Positions 24,668-34,116 of a DNA stretch of 64,000 bases are shown here, piece after piece. The notes beneath the pieces are model-generated. The model did no database searches and was not told the DNA's origin. It saw only the letters and a program-made list of their open reading frames with translations. Position 1 is the first letter of the stretch; each line of letters starts with the position of its first letter. This DNA comes from BCD1 sp965230565 (GTDB taxonomy: Bacteria; Bacteroidota; Bacteroidia; Chitinophagales; Saprospiraceae): NCBI GenBank assembly GCA_965230565.1, contig CBDDLH010000016.1, positions 434,001 through 498,000 of the forward strand, in the 5' to 3' direction. Made by a program: the position numbers and the translations under genes.

Positions 24668-25504
24668 TTAATTTAATATTACCTTTTTAATTATATCTGG
24701 TTCCCCTTCAATGTCAATTTTCAGAAAGTAAAGACCCTTTTCCATCCCTTTTAATTTCAAGGAGACTGGATTCGTTATTTCTAAAACTTTAATACCGAGA
24801 GAAGAATAAACGGAAACTTTTAATATTGTCAATTCTCGTGTATGGAAATTAATTACATTTTTTGTTGGATTAGGAAAAATTAAAACATCCGGGAATTGAT
24901 TCTCTTCCCCTTGTAAGCAAAATTTATTTTCAATAGAATAATTTTTAATGATCAACCTTGCTGTCCAAACCCTGGCGTCAAAATTAATCCAACCATATTT
25001 GAATCCATCCGGTGAAAGTTTTCTATAGATCAAGTAAATATTTTCAATCATAGTTGAATCAAGATATTCATCATAATTTGGGTCTAACCAATTCGGACCA
25101 GTATGGACAGAAAAATTCCCCAAATCAAAAGATTGATCAAATTTCCAGGCTAAATTTGGTTCTAATTGAATACTATCTCCTGCCTTAAATAATTCTGTTC
25201 TTATAAACTCAATATTACTGTTATTAATACATGCAATTTTAATATAATGATATGCGTGAGAGGAATATGGTTCTGGATCAGGAACATAAAAGGTTTTGAA
25301 AATAAGGTCCTCTACCCCATCACAATCAAGATCAAGTAATTTAAATTCAGGTAAGTTAGAGCAACAATAATAATTATCTTTAATCGTATCATTTTCATGA
25401 AAAATGAAATAATTGGTGGTATCGCCCGCTACCATCCACTTTTGGGCATTTAAGCCCATAAGTCCTGAAATATTGATCATTAATATCAAGAAAAAAGTTT
25501 TCAT
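24668..25504 (-). CDS. Secreted protein with T9SS sorting domain, function unknown
   Basis: A 278-residue exported protein, started at the ATG at 25504 (MKTFFLILMINISGLMGLNAQ signal peptide); an upstream TTG would add only eight residues. The central ~175 residues contain an Asp-rich FG-GAP-like patch (LLDLDCDGVEDLIF), a Cys-Cys pair (NYYCCSN) and IENIYLIYRKLSPDGFKYGWINFDARVW, which resembles the lectin/integrin-like domains found in Bacteroidota secreted proteins. The last ~80 residues are a type A T9SS sorting domain (FPDVLIFPNPTKNVINF to KKVILN). The role is unknown, probably at the surface. It converges on the tRNA-Pro terminator. The 313-bp gap to the next gene (25505-25817) shows no clear promoter or hairpin. 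Confidence 0.8.
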   Translation of the reverse strand: MKTFFLILMINISGLMGLNAQKWMVAGDTTNYFIFHENDTIKDNYYCCSNLPEFKLLDLDCDGVEDLIFKTFYVPDPEPYSSHAYHYIKIACINNSNIEFIRTELFKAGDSIQLEPNLAWKFDQSFDLGNFSVHTGPNWLDPNYDEYLDSTMIENIYLIYRKLSPDGFKYGWINFDARVWTARLIIKNYSIENKFCLQGEENQFPDVLIFPNPTKNVINFHTRELTILKVSVYSSLGIKVLEITNPVSLKLKGMEKGLYFLKIDIEGEPDIIKKVILN

Positions 25505-25817
25505 TTTATTTGTCAGTTTATTTTTCAATAAAATCCATAATTACAAATATAATGACAAAGAGTGTTAAGTATATCCTTATTCAACTTAACCAGGTGATTA
25601 TATTTAACTAATTATCAAAACAGGTATTTATACCCTTTTCTCAAATATCTAAAACATTCAATTTTACGGTGTTGAACATTACTAATTGGCCAAATTGACA
25701 CCAAAACCTGAATACCCCCTCTTTTCTTTCCTTCCATCAGAAGGCAAAAAAGGCGGGCCTAATATTCCACAGGCTTGTCGTTAATGTGGCTTTATCTACA
25801 TTCTAAAACCTTACATC

Positions 25818-27122
25818 ATGAAAAAATCATTGCAATGGAATAATCCTTGGAGGTTATTCCTTTTTGCTATTGCCTGCCTGTTATCATTCCAGGCCTGTCG
25901 GCAGGCAAGCACCGAAGTTCACACAGAAGAACCTACTGAGGAAATGGACTTCACTGAAAACGAAAGCCTCGGGCAAACCTTCCCAATGCCAGACGCTGGA
26001 GCATTCAATCCGTCCACAAATTTTGATTTTCACCAAATCTCATGGGAATATTTTCTTTGGCTTACCAGCAAAGTAGACAGCAATCAACTCGTTTTTGACA
26101 CCCTTTACACAGACAGAGCTATTCAACCTGAATTCAAAGATGATAAAAACCACATCCTTGGTGGCGTGAATCAGGCTGAATCCAACGGAATCGTTGTAGA
26201 TAAAAACGGACGAGCCGTTTATACAACAATGCACATAGATGGCACATACCGGAATTTTGTATTAAACAACCATCTCTACAACCCTGATTCCTTGTTGGCC
26301 TTTGATCCTAAAACAACATTTCCTGAGGGCGCCATTTCTCTAAAACTGGCCTGGAAAATTGTCGCCGATGGAGAAGATGTCAGCAACTTTTATACCACCA
26401 CAGCTGAAATTCAATTGCTGGAAGAAGTGAATGGACTGGTAACTATCCCGGATGACCCCAAAACAGAAAAAGGTGTGAAAGTGGCCCTGGTCGGGTTTCA
26501 TATAGCAGTAGTAGTTAAAGACCACCCAGAAGCTATTTGGGCTACCTTTGAACACATAGATAATGCGCCTTTCCTGGCAGCTAATGCCCAGGGAGATGGC
26601 GGAGTTTCTGAACTTGACCACACCTTTTACACAAAGGATACCAAACTAAAAGACGTCAATCAAAATAATGCACCCATCTTAACGCTGGATGCTGCAACCC
26701 AAACCTTGAGTCCTGTTACACAAGTAGCATTACAATACCGAAGAGGCGGAGGAAACAGCATCAATCAGAACAATATCGATGAACTCAATGCGATGATGCA
26801 TGCCAAACTGGATGAAAATTCCATCTGGAGAAATTACATCGAAATTGGTGCAGTTTGGTTCAAAAAAGGCAATGCCCTTCGTCCGGACTGGAACCCTAAC
26901 ACCAACGAGAACAGGTTGATTACCGGTTCTGTGCAATTATCCAATTCTGTTATTGAAACCTTCACCCAGCATATAAGATCTCAGAATGAGTGTTTCAGTT
27001 GCCACAATACCATGGCTACCACGAATACACCTGAAGGGGTATCCATTCTTGGAGGAAAAAATGTCAGCACAAGTCATATTATCCTCAAGAATTACATGGG
27101 ACAAAGAGTTTCCAGATTTTAA
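25818..27122 (+). CDS. Lipoprotein with C-terminal CxxCH heme motif, upstream of LodA-like gene
   Basis: A 434-residue protein. The lipoprotein signal ends at Cys27 (LLSFQACRQ). The body (about 60-380) has no motif I recognise. Near the C-terminus is a c-type cytochrome heme-binding site, ECFSCHN, with Cys392, Cys395 and His396, and a Met near the end (NYMGQR) that could be the second iron ligand. It is 38 bp upstream of the LodA-like gene and on the same strand, so it is likely made with it. I infer an electron-accepting or electron-relay role for the quinoprotein in the periplasm. If so, the enzyme would act as a dehydrogenase rather than, or as well as, an oxidase. A structural role is an alternative. 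Confidence 0.75.
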   Translation: MKKSLQWNNPWRLFLFAIACLLSFQACRQASTEVHTEEPTEEMDFTENESLGQTFPMPDAGAFNPSTNFDFHQISWEYFLWLTSKVDSNQLVFDTLYTDRAIQPEFKDDKNHILGGVNQAESNGIVVDKNGRAVYTTMHIDGTYRNFVLNNHLYNPDSLLAFDPKTTFPEGAISLKLAWKIVADGEDVSNFYTTTAEIQLLEEVNGLVTIPDDPKTEKGVKVALVGFHIAVVVKDHPEAIWATFEHIDNAPFLAANAQGDGGVSELDHTFYTKDTKLKDVNQNNAPILTLDAATQTLSPVTQVALQYRRGGGNSINQNNIDELNAMMHAKLDENSIWRNYIEIGAVWFKKGNALRPDWNPNTNENRLITGSVQLSNSVIETFTQHIRSQNECFSCHNTMATTNTPEGVSILGGKNVSTSHIILKNYMGQRVSRF

Positions 27123-27160
27123 TCTTAACCAAAAACTTCTCAAACTAGAAAACAAAAAAT

Positions 27161-29239
27161 ATGGAAAATAAAATAAGCTTAAGAATACATCCTGCAATCG
27201 GCATGGCACGTGTCGGTACCAGCGACGATTATTATATTGCTCCGGAAACCATGGCCGGTAGAAAAGGCGAAAATGGTATCACCGGTGGTTTGCCAATAAA
27301 AAAAGGAACAGACAGTACAACTATTACCAGTGATGATATCCGTGATGATAACGGGAAATTAAAACGACAGGCTGCACGATTCAAAATATTCCAGTATGAA
27401 AATGACTCAACAGCCACCTACCCTTCCGGGTCTGGTACAGAAGTAACTATTGGTTCTACGGTAGATGGTAAAAAAGTAACAGATATCATCTGGACAGTAC
27501 ATTTGGCCAATAAAAAAGCCAATTGCTGGATGATTGACGAAAGGGCCAATGAAGGTATAAATTTGTATAAAAATGGAAATACACCACCAATCCGTAATCA
27601 GCAATTTGCTGGAACCAATGACCCTGCAGATAAAACAAGACTGCAAAAATTGGTGATTGACGCCGGGCCAAGAGCAATCTCTGCAGCCAGCCAAAGTTCA
27701 GCAAAATTCAATAATGGAACAACCGCGACATATTACGATGCTAAAACGGGTTCCATTCAACAGGCTAACAATTATCCACAGTCATTTCCTGCAACAAAAG
27801 GGAACACAACAGGTGTTCAATCGATTGAATCGTTGGGTGAAATCCTTACCGAGTCCAATGGCAGGTTACTGGTTTTGGGCGGCTTTGGAAAAGCTTGCGG
27901 ATTTAACAGTGAAGGCGAACATGATCCTTCAGCTCCATTAAATATGGATGTAGATAATAACAATTGGCTTGATGATACATCAGATGGACCGGTGACCGCT
28001 ACATTGATATTTGATGATGGAAGCAAACAAGCTATTGAAGGTAGCGCATGGGTTGTAGCCACCGACCCTGCTTATGCTCCTCAGACATTAAATGTCATCT
28101 CTCTTTGGGATGATGTTTATAACAACTTCGTTGAAAATCTGGACCTTGAACCTGACATTTATAAAAATGGTAAATATCAGGTCAATTTCCAACCACATTT
28201 TGACGATGAGATATTTCCGACTTTGAATGCTGCACATTTGCAAATGTGGAATACCAATCTTCCGGACAAAGCGATTAGAGCGCATCAGAATATGTCCAAA
28301 ATGGGAGAAGAGAAGCCAAGCTTTAACATCTTGTCCTTTATCAGGAACCCGAATATTCCGGAGCAATTAAATACAGGTTCTCCATTGATGCCTTTGTCTT
28401 TAGGTGATTCAGCCAAAGCATTCCTGACAGTTTCAACTACCCAGTATTTCTTCCTGAAGCAATGGACAGAAGGTAAAAGTGAAAATGCGCCTTCTAAAAT
28501 ACTTGGTCCCGGTGAAATCCTGGATAAAGCCACACTTGTCAATTGTCTAGGAGGACGTTTCAGTCCAGGGATAGATATGACCTTTATTGCTCGTGACCCG
28601 GAATTGTTCAACAAAAACTGGAGCAATCCTGCTATTGGGCCATTTCGGATCAATATGAAGCCATTGGATTATTCTCAGGCCCAGGCTGATACACCTTTCC
28701 TTGGAGTAGGATATATTCCTTTGAGAACAAACACACCTGTTGAGCCGGGAGACATTTGTAAATTCATGTCCATCCCGTGGCATACGGATTATAACTCTTG
28801 TGCAACACATACACCAGCGCCAAATCCAGGGGGTAAGGTTACGCCACAAAATGCTTATAGTGGAACTGTAAATACTAGTCTGTTCTGGTCCTGGCCAGCT
28901 CAGCGTCCGGTCGCAGTCTACACTTTTAAGGACCTTGTGGCCAATAATGGTCAATTGCCGACACAACGCTATTCGGTACGTGGCAAAGGTACTGCTGTTG
29001 AAGATTCCGAAACATTCCCGTCCCAGAATGTCGGTCGATATCAGGACAGGAAGAACATATTGATCAACTGGCACAGGATAGGTACCATCATCCAGGGTCC
29101 TGCGATCAAGGATTACCCGGAAGGGTTTGATCCCAATTATTACCTGGAAGTGGAAAGTGATTTTGACCAGGATGACAGTAATCTGGTCGTTCCTTGGCCA
29201 AATACGGTGACGGATAAGACTTATCCGCCGAGGAATTGA
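27161..29239 (+). CDS. LodA/GoxA-like cysteine tryptophylquinone-dependent amine oxidase
   Basis: A 692-residue protein opening with ISLRIHPAIGMARVGTS, the hallmark of the LodA family, whose members oxidise lysine epsilon-amino groups or glycine using a cysteine-tryptophylquinone cofactor made from their own side chains. Conserved parts include VVDA-like GPRAIS (about 165-175), TTQYFFLKQWTEG, NCLGGRFSPGID with Cys462, IPWHTDYNSC with Trp540 and Cys547, and FWSWPAQRP. I expect the cofactor from Cys462 and Trp540 by position, but cannot confirm. As in other members, there is no signal peptide. The next gene encodes the LodB-type flavoprotein needed for cofactor formation. The substrate is unknown. 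Confidence 0.88.
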   Translation: MENKISLRIHPAIGMARVGTSDDYYIAPETMAGRKGENGITGGLPIKKGTDSTTITSDDIRDDNGKLKRQAARFKIFQYENDSTATYPSGSGTEVTIGSTVDGKKVTDIIWTVHLANKKANCWMIDERANEGINLYKNGNTPPIRNQQFAGTNDPADKTRLQKLVIDAGPRAISAASQSSAKFNNGTTATYYDAKTGSIQQANNYPQSFPATKGNTTGVQSIESLGEILTESNGRLLVLGGFGKACGFNSEGEHDPSAPLNMDVDNNNWLDDTSDGPVTATLIFDDGSKQAIEGSAWVVATDPAYAPQTLNVISLWDDVYNNFVENLDLEPDIYKNGKYQVNFQPHFDDEIFPTLNAAHLQMWNTNLPDKAIRAHQNMSKMGEEKPSFNILSFIRNPNIPEQLNTGSPLMPLSLGDSAKAFLTVSTTQYFFLKQWTEGKSENAPSKILGPGEILDKATLVNCLGGRFSPGIDMTFIARDPELFNKNWSNPAIGPFRINMKPLDYSQAQADTPFLGVGYIPLRTNTPVEPGDICKFMSIPWHTDYNSCATHTPAPNPGGKVTPQNAYSGTVNTSLFWSWPAQRPVAVYTFKDLVANNGQLPTQRYSVRGKGTAVEDSETFPSQNVGRYQDRKNILINWHRIGTIIQGPAIKDYPEGFDPNYYLEVESDFDQDDSNLVVPWPNTVTDKTYPPRN

Positions 29240-29248
29240 TCTTGGTTT

Positions 29249-29358
29249 CAGGTTGCTGGTTTTAATTTCCTCCTCTGGTAGGAAAAGGAAACTAAAGTTT
29301 AAATTCAGGCTTAATTCAGAAAATAAACAATGACCTGAAACTAGTAACCAGTAACTGA
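29249..29358. repeat. Degenerate inverted repeats between lodA-like and lodB-like genes
   Basis: TTTCAGGTTGCTGGTTTT (29246-29264 area) is roughly the inverse of ACCTGAAACTAGTAACCAGT (29332-29351). Short words ACCTGAAACT/AGTAACC recur, resembling the repeat at 14941-14976. No coding sequence or terminator is evident in this 200-bp gap. Confidence 0.4.
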
Positions 29359-29453
29359 TAATTTAATTTTAGATAAGGCTAAAACAAGGTGGCTGAAGTA
29401 TCCTGAAAGAAGGGAATAACCGGCCACCTGTTTTACCTTTATAAGTGGTAAAA

Positions 29454-30584
29454 ATGATCGAAGACAAACGAAACAAAGTAGTTATCATAGGCGGCGGTCC
29501 GGCAGGTACAGCTTGTGCTATTAATCTATGCAGGTTGGGTATCAAGGATGTTTTGGTCATTGAATCCGGTGAATATGAAAAGTTCAGGATTGGGGAAAGC
29601 ATTCCTCCGAAATCACGACAGATTTTTGCTAAGTTGGGAATATTAGATAGTTTTCTGGCAGAGAACCACGATCCTTGTTACGGCAGTGTTTCCTATTGGG
29701 GAGATCACAGGCGGGGATATAATGATTCGATCATGAGTCCTTTCGGCCATGGCTGGCACCTTGACAGGACCAGGTTTAATAAGTTTTTGGCCAATGAAGC
29801 CTCCAAGGCCGGAGCTGACGTATTTACTCAAACAAAATTCCTCAACTCCAAGCAACTCGACAATGGTCACTTTCTTATGACAATTGAAAATTCTGAAGGA
29901 ATAAAAACTGTTGAAGCAGTAATTGTTGTTGATGCCTCTGGTTCCAAAGCAGTCTTTACACAGCAAATGGGCAGTCGCAAAATGCACTCCCAACCATTGA
30001 TTTGTCTTGCTGCAAGATTTAAACCATCAAATGGTCAAACCCCACAAATGCAATTAACCCACCTCGAAGCTGTCGAATACGGTTGGTGGTACACTGCAAA
30101 ACTGCCGGATAATTCAATGCTTGTCACCCTCTACTCTACCAAAGAAATCATCCATTCGGAAAAACTCAACTCGCCTGACCGATGGTTGGAGTCCCTTAAA
30201 AACACCCCGCACACTTACCACCTGGTACAATCCATGGAAATGATCGACAACCTTCCCAAAGGGTTCCCTGCCCCCTCTTATTGTCAGGATAAAATTGCTG
30301 GTAAGAACTGGATGGCCATTGGAGATGCAGCTTCTGCTTATGATCCAATCACTTCGATGGGTATAACCAAATCATTGTTAAACGCGGAATTATCCGCAAA
30401 TGTGATAGCAAAAAGATTAAACAACAGTATGCTTGATTGTCAACAGGTTCAAAATGTAATTAAGCATTCTTATGACCGCTATCTTGAAGAAAGACGGTAT
30501 TATTATGGATTGGAGAAGCGTTGGAGAAATTCAGCATTTTGGAAGAAACTACAAGTCAATAATCTTCAAATGCCGATCACCTGA
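29454..30584 (+). CDS. LodB-like FAD-dependent maturase for the quinoprotein
   Basis: A 376-residue flavoprotein of the halogenase/geranylgeranyl-reductase-like group. Seen: the FAD Rossmann motif VVIIGGGPAGTACAINL, the segment FRIGESIPPKSRQIF characteristic of LodB and related proteins, VVVDASGSKAVF, and the second FAD motif AIGDAASAYDPITSMGI. LodB-type proteins hydroxylate or otherwise process the precursor Trp during cysteine-tryptophylquinone formation in LodA. The gene follows the LodA-like gene by ~200 bp on the same strand, the expected partner arrangement. I start at the ATG at 29454; a GTG nine bases upstream is possible. A tryptophan-halogenase function is unlikely given the context. 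A good terminator follows at 30604-30647. Confidence 0.87.
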   Translation: MIEDKRNKVVIIGGGPAGTACAINLCRLGIKDVLVIESGEYEKFRIGESIPPKSRQIFAKLGILDSFLAENHDPCYGSVSYWGDHRRGYNDSIMSPFGHGWHLDRTRFNKFLANEASKAGADVFTQTKFLNSKQLDNGHFLMTIENSEGIKTVEAVIVVDASGSKAVFTQQMGSRKMHSQPLICLAARFKPSNGQTPQMQLTHLEAVEYGWWYTAKLPDNSMLVTLYSTKEIIHSEKLNSPDRWLESLKNTPHTYHLVQSMEMIDNLPKGFPAPSYCQDKIAGKNWMAIGDAASAYDPITSMGITKSLLNAELSANVIAKRLNNSMLDCQQVQNVIKHSYDRYLEERRYYYGLEKRWRNSAFWKKLQVNNLQMPIT

Positions 30585-30603
30585 AAGTATAAATAACTAA
30601 CCT

Positions 30604-30647
30604 ATAGCCACATAGCTCATAATGTACTTTGTGAGCTATGTGGCTAT
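30604..30647 (+). terminator. Terminator of the lodAB-like operon
   Basis: A perfect 16-bp stem pairs 30604-30619 with 30632-30647, followed by CTTTTTATTTT. Confidence 0.85.
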
Positions 30648-30747
30648 CTTTTTATTTTAATCCCCTCATTCACCTTTCATTAACAAACATTCAAATCTTC
30701 TTTAACTTTTAAAGGCGTTAAGTTTTCCATTGTATTGCGGCAAGCAG

Positions 30748-30755
30748 TATATTTG
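30748..30755 (+). promoter_or_regulatory. -7 element TATATTTG ahead of the DUF1599 gene
   Basis: Exact -7 consensus 18 bp before the GTG at 30773, predicting a leader of about 12 nt. No standard -33 element is present. Confidence 0.45.
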
Positions 30756-30772
30756 CCAAAAATAAGAACACA

Positions 30773-31327
30773 GTGAAGAAAACCCTCGGGCAATACGACG
30801 AAATCAGCAAACATTGCAGAGCACTCTTTCTGAAAAAACATAATGACTATGGAAGCTCCTGGCGCATCCTGCGTCCTACTTCCCTGACAGATCAGATGTT
30901 TATTAAAGCTCAGCGGATTCGCAGTATTGAAGAAAAAAAAGAACAGAAGGTAGGTGAAGCAATTGAGGGTGAATACTGGGCACTGGTCAATTATGGCATT
31001 ATTGCCCAAATCCAACTTTCTTTACCGGAAAACACTCCCCTGGAAATGGAAAAAGAGGCCGTGGTTGAATTATACGACCATTACGCCAATGAAACTCGTG
31101 AACTGATGATCCGAAAAAATCACGATTACGGGGAAGCCTGGCGCGATATGCGCATTAGTTCTATCACAGACCTCATTCTAGCAAAAATCCTACGCATCAA
31201 ACAGATCGAAGATAATGAAGGTAAGACCGTTGTCTCCGAAGGGCTTGATGCTAACTATATGGACATTATTATTTACGCTATTTTCGCATTAATCAAATTA
31301 GCTGAAACAAAAACAAAAGAAACATGA
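30773..31327 (+). CDS. DUF1599 domain protein (tandem duplicated domain)
   Basis: A 184-residue protein of two similar halves. Each half has the pattern LFLKKHNDYGSSWRILRPTSLTDQMFIKAQRIRSIEE (first) and LMIRKNHDYGEAWRDMRISSITDLILAKILRIKQIED (second), with KHNDYG/KNHDYG and SLTD/SITD as markers, separated by a linker rich in Glu. This is DUF1599, common in Bacteroidota and usually encoded beside the BT_3928-family membrane protein, as here (4-bp overlap, ATGA). Function is unknown; the helical, Asp-rich architecture recalls MazG-like nucleotide-binding folds, which is speculation. The start codon is GTG at 30773, shortly after a -7 box. Cytoplasmic. Confidence 0.85.
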   Translation: MKKTLGQYDEISKHCRALFLKKHNDYGSSWRILRPTSLTDQMFIKAQRIRSIEEKKEQKVGEAIEGEYWALVNYGIIAQIQLSLPENTPLEMEKEAVVELYDHYANETRELMIRKNHDYGEAWRDMRISSITDLILAKILRIKQIEDNEGKTVVSEGLDANYMDIIIYAIFALIKLAETKTKET

Positions 31328-32814
31328 CACTGACAAGCATGGTAATTGGTGTAGGTATTGTTGCCTTAATTGTAACACTGGCCATATACTTTCTCAAAGG
31401 TGAAATAAAAAACTGGCTCATCAGTTTTCTACAAAATTTTGCCGGAGTATTATTTATTTTTTCGGGGCTTGTCAAAGCAGTAGACCCACTTGGGACCGCC
31501 TATAAAATGCAGGACTATTTTGCCGAATTTGAAGCAACCTTCAGCGGAACAGCCTTTAATTTCCTTGCGCCGATGTTCCCCTGGTTCAGTGAACAGGCAG
31601 ACATCGTTTCGGTAGTAATGATCGTGTTTGAAATCGCTCTTGGAGTTATGCTCATGATCGGTTTTTTACGGAAATTGACAGCCTGGTTATTCCTGCTCCT
31701 GGTGGTATTTTTCCTTATCCTCACCGGATTTACTTACCTGACAGGATATGTTCCGGATGGTGTCAACTTTTTCCAATTCGGACAATGGGGCCCCTGGGTC
31801 GAAACAAATATGAAAGTTACCGACTGCGGTTGCTTTGGTGACTTTGTGAAACTCAAACCATTTACTTCTTTCCTCAAGGATGTGGCCTTGATGGTTCCAT
31901 CGCTGATCTTTGTATTTTTCTCTAAGAGCATGCACCAGCTGTGGTCAAAAGGCACCAGAGCTATCGTAACCATTGCCACCATCGTTGGTCTAACTTTTTA
32001 TTGCATAAGCAATTATGTATGGAATCTTCCTGATGTCGATTTTCGCCCCTTTAAGGAAGGAGTAAATATTACCGAACGAAAAGCCCTTGAAGAAAAATCT
32101 GAAGCGGAAGTAAGAGTCACTCATTATGAAATGACCAATAAAAGCACCGGCGAATTCGTAAGGTTGCCTTTTGATCAGTACATGAAGGAATTCAAAAATT
32201 ACCCTAAAGAAGAATGGGATCTTGTCCAGATCAAATCAGAACCGGAAGTAGAACACAGCAAAATCAGTGACTTCGCTTTCGAAGACATCAATGGTAACGA
32301 AGGCCAGGAAGAGTTACTGGCTATCGAGGACTACAACTTTGTGATTGTCGCTTACAAACTTTATGGAACTACCAGTAGTAAAACAGTCACCGTCAGCGAT
32401 ACTACTTTTGTTCAGGATACTGTTTCCATGGCCAATGATACCATAGCAGAACCCGTAATTGTCACCAGTATCGATACAATTGTCAAAAGACAGGAAGTTG
32501 TGACCATTTATAATTGGGATGAAAATTACCTCAAACACTGGACCGGAACCGTAAATCCTGTCATGAAAGCAGCCGCCGAGGCAGGATATAAAGTCAATGT
32601 TTTAACAGCCTATATCGGTACAGAAGGTGTGCTTTCTTTCCAGGAAGCTGCGGGAATGGATTTTCCAGTTTATCAGGGAGATGACATTATGCTGAAGACA
32701 ATTATCAGATCGAATCCCGGAATTATGTTGATGAAAAAAGGAACAATCATCAAAAAGTGGCATTATAAACAACTACCTCACTTTGAATCCATTCAGGAAG
32801 ACTATATGGAATAA
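31324..32814 (+). CDS. BT_3928-family DoxX-like membrane protein
   Basis: A 496-residue inner-membrane protein. Five or six transmembrane segments fill the first ~245 residues (for example 5-25, 37-50, 88-112, 118-140, 180-200, 212-230) with a DoxX/MauE-like FSGLVKAVDPLGTAYKMQDYF stretch and a conserved KVTDCGCFGDFVKL loop. A soluble domain of ~250 residues follows, ending in a thioredoxin-like segment without a CxxC (PGIMLMKKGTIIKKWHYKQLP). The 4-bp overlap with the DUF1599 gene indicates coupled translation. The Cys-x-Cys loop and the thioredoxin-like tail hint at a redox-related task in the envelope, not established. In other Bacteroidota this pair lies near folP or tpiA; neither is seen here. 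Confidence 0.85.
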   Translation: MTLTSMVIGVGIVALIVTLAIYFLKGEIKNWLISFLQNFAGVLFIFSGLVKAVDPLGTAYKMQDYFAEFEATFSGTAFNFLAPMFPWFSEQADIVSVVMIVFEIALGVMLMIGFLRKLTAWLFLLLVVFFLILTGFTYLTGYVPDGVNFFQFGQWGPWVETNMKVTDCGCFGDFVKLKPFTSFLKDVALMVPSLIFVFFSKSMHQLWSKGTRAIVTIATIVGLTFYCISNYVWNLPDVDFRPFKEGVNITERKALEEKSEAEVRVTHYEMTNKSTGEFVRLPFDQYMKEFKNYPKEEWDLVQIKSEPEVEHSKISDFAFEDINGNEGQEELLAIEDYNFVIVAYKLYGTTSSKTVTVSDTTFVQDTVSMANDTIAEPVIVTSIDTIVKRQEVVTIYNWDENYLKHWTGTVNPVMKAAAEAGYKVNVLTAYIGTEGVLSFQEAAGMDFPVYQGDDIMLKTIIRSNPGIMLMKKGTIIKKWHYKQLPHFESIQEDYME

Positions 32815-32852
32815 GTGACAATGATTGGTTTTAAAAATTAGAATAAGAATGA

Positions 32853-32889
32853 GTAACGGGTTACGGGTCTTTGGCGCGTAACCCGTTAC
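32853..32889. repeat. 13-bp perfect inverted repeat
   Basis: GTAACGGGTTACG (32853-32865) and CGTAACCCGTTAC (32877-32889) form a stem with an 11-nt loop after the BT_3928 gene. The lack of a T run argues against a classical terminator. Confidence 0.6.
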
Positions 32890-32964
32890 CTTATATAATT
32901 CGCCCTTTCAAAATTTGTTTGAAAATAATCAATCCTCAATCTGAAATTATCAATACCAATAAGG

Positions 32965-32972
32965 TATATTTG
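32965..32972 (+). promoter_or_regulatory. -7 element TATATTTG ahead of nusB
   Basis: Exact -7 consensus 21 bp before the nusB ATG, predicting a leader of ~15 nt; no -33 box at normal spacing. Confidence 0.45.
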
Positions 32973-32993
32973 CCAAAAGTCTAAATAAAAACT

Positions 32994-33932
32994 ATGTTAA
33001 GCCGAAGAAACGTCCGCATTAAAGTGATGCAGATGCTTTATACAATGAGCCGGGACAAATCAGTTGATTTGTCAACTATATTATCGCAATACCGGAAAAA
33101 CGTCGATAAGACTTTTGAACTCTTCCTGTTCAATTTGCTTCTTCTAATGAAAATTTCGGCTTACGCAAGAGTTGATGCCAAACGCAAGAAATCCAAACAC
33201 CTCCCCTCCGAAGAGGACAAGAAGTTCACTCCTAAGCTTGCGGACAATCCACTAATGGCTTCTCTCCTTCAAAACCAGTCCCTTTTCAGATTATTTAATA
33301 AACTGGAACTGGAAAGTTTTTTTGAAGAAGATCAAATCCGTCGATTTTATACAGAATTTGCTGAGAAGGAAGAATACAAATCCTTCATTGACAAACCTGA
33401 TAACACAGCTCAGGATTTTAAAGATATTATTCTTTTGTTGTACAAAACCTGTATCAACAATGAGACCTTTATTGAGTTGATCAAAGATCAATACCCTTTG
33501 TGGGAAGAGGACAAATCTCTGGTTGTCGGTTCTATCAAAAAGACAGTCAAAGCTCTGCCAAGTGAAGAGGATTTCTATAAAGCATATGAGCCAACTGCTG
33601 AAACCATCGATGATTTTGGAAAAACGCTTTTGGTAAAAGTACACAAATCAGAACCTGAATTACTGGAAATAATAACACCCTCGTTGAAAAACTGGGATGC
33701 TGACAGGGTTGCCGTCATTGATATGATCCTTATAAAAATGGCTATTACAGAGTTTATTTCATTTGAAAGCATACCAACAAAAGTGACCCTAAACGAATAT
33801 GTAGAACTGGCAAAAGTCTATAGTACCGATAAAAGTAAAGACTTTGTCAACGGTATTCTCGACAGGTTGGTAAAACAACTAACCGATAATGGCCAGATTA
33901 AAAAAAGTGGCAGAGGGCTGGTAGGCAATTAG
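32994..33932 (+). CDS. nusB: Transcription antitermination factor NusB, enlarged form
   Basis: A 312-residue NusB, over twice the length of E. coli NusB (139), as is usual in Bacteroidota. The N-terminal helix SRRNVRIKVMQMLYTM is the family start; the C-terminal bundle holds WDADRVAVIDMILIKMAITEF and VTLNEYVELAKVYSTDKSKDFVNGILDRL, the most conserved NusB block. The ~150 residues between contain an inserted helical region. NusB with S10 binds boxA of rRNA leaders and prevents premature termination. A -7 element precedes it. It appears to be monocistronic; the next gene starts 185 bp later. The function of the insertion is unknown. Confidence 0.9.
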   Translation: MLSRRNVRIKVMQMLYTMSRDKSVDLSTILSQYRKNVDKTFELFLFNLLLLMKISAYARVDAKRKKSKHLPSEEDKKFTPKLADNPLMASLLQNQSLFRLFNKLELESFFEEDQIRRFYTEFAEKEEYKSFIDKPDNTAQDFKDIILLLYKTCINNETFIELIKDQYPLWEEDKSLVVGSIKKTVKALPSEEDFYKAYEPTAETIDDFGKTLLVKVHKSEPELLEIITPSLKNWDADRVAVIDMILIKMAITEFISFESIPTKVTLNEYVELAKVYSTDKSKDFVNGILDRLVKQLTDNGQIKKSGRGLVGN

Positions 33933-34116
33933 CCTTTATTCGGTTAGCTCTTATTTCCCTGGTTAAAACACCCAATCTTTTTTAAAACTTCCTGTATCAT
34001 CCGACTAAAGAATAGCATTCCGCTATTCGTGACCCCTTGTTACTATTGGGACTATTTACGTCTTAAAGAATAACGTTCCTGCCTTACGGATTTTCAAACC
34101 AAAATGATTAATAATC

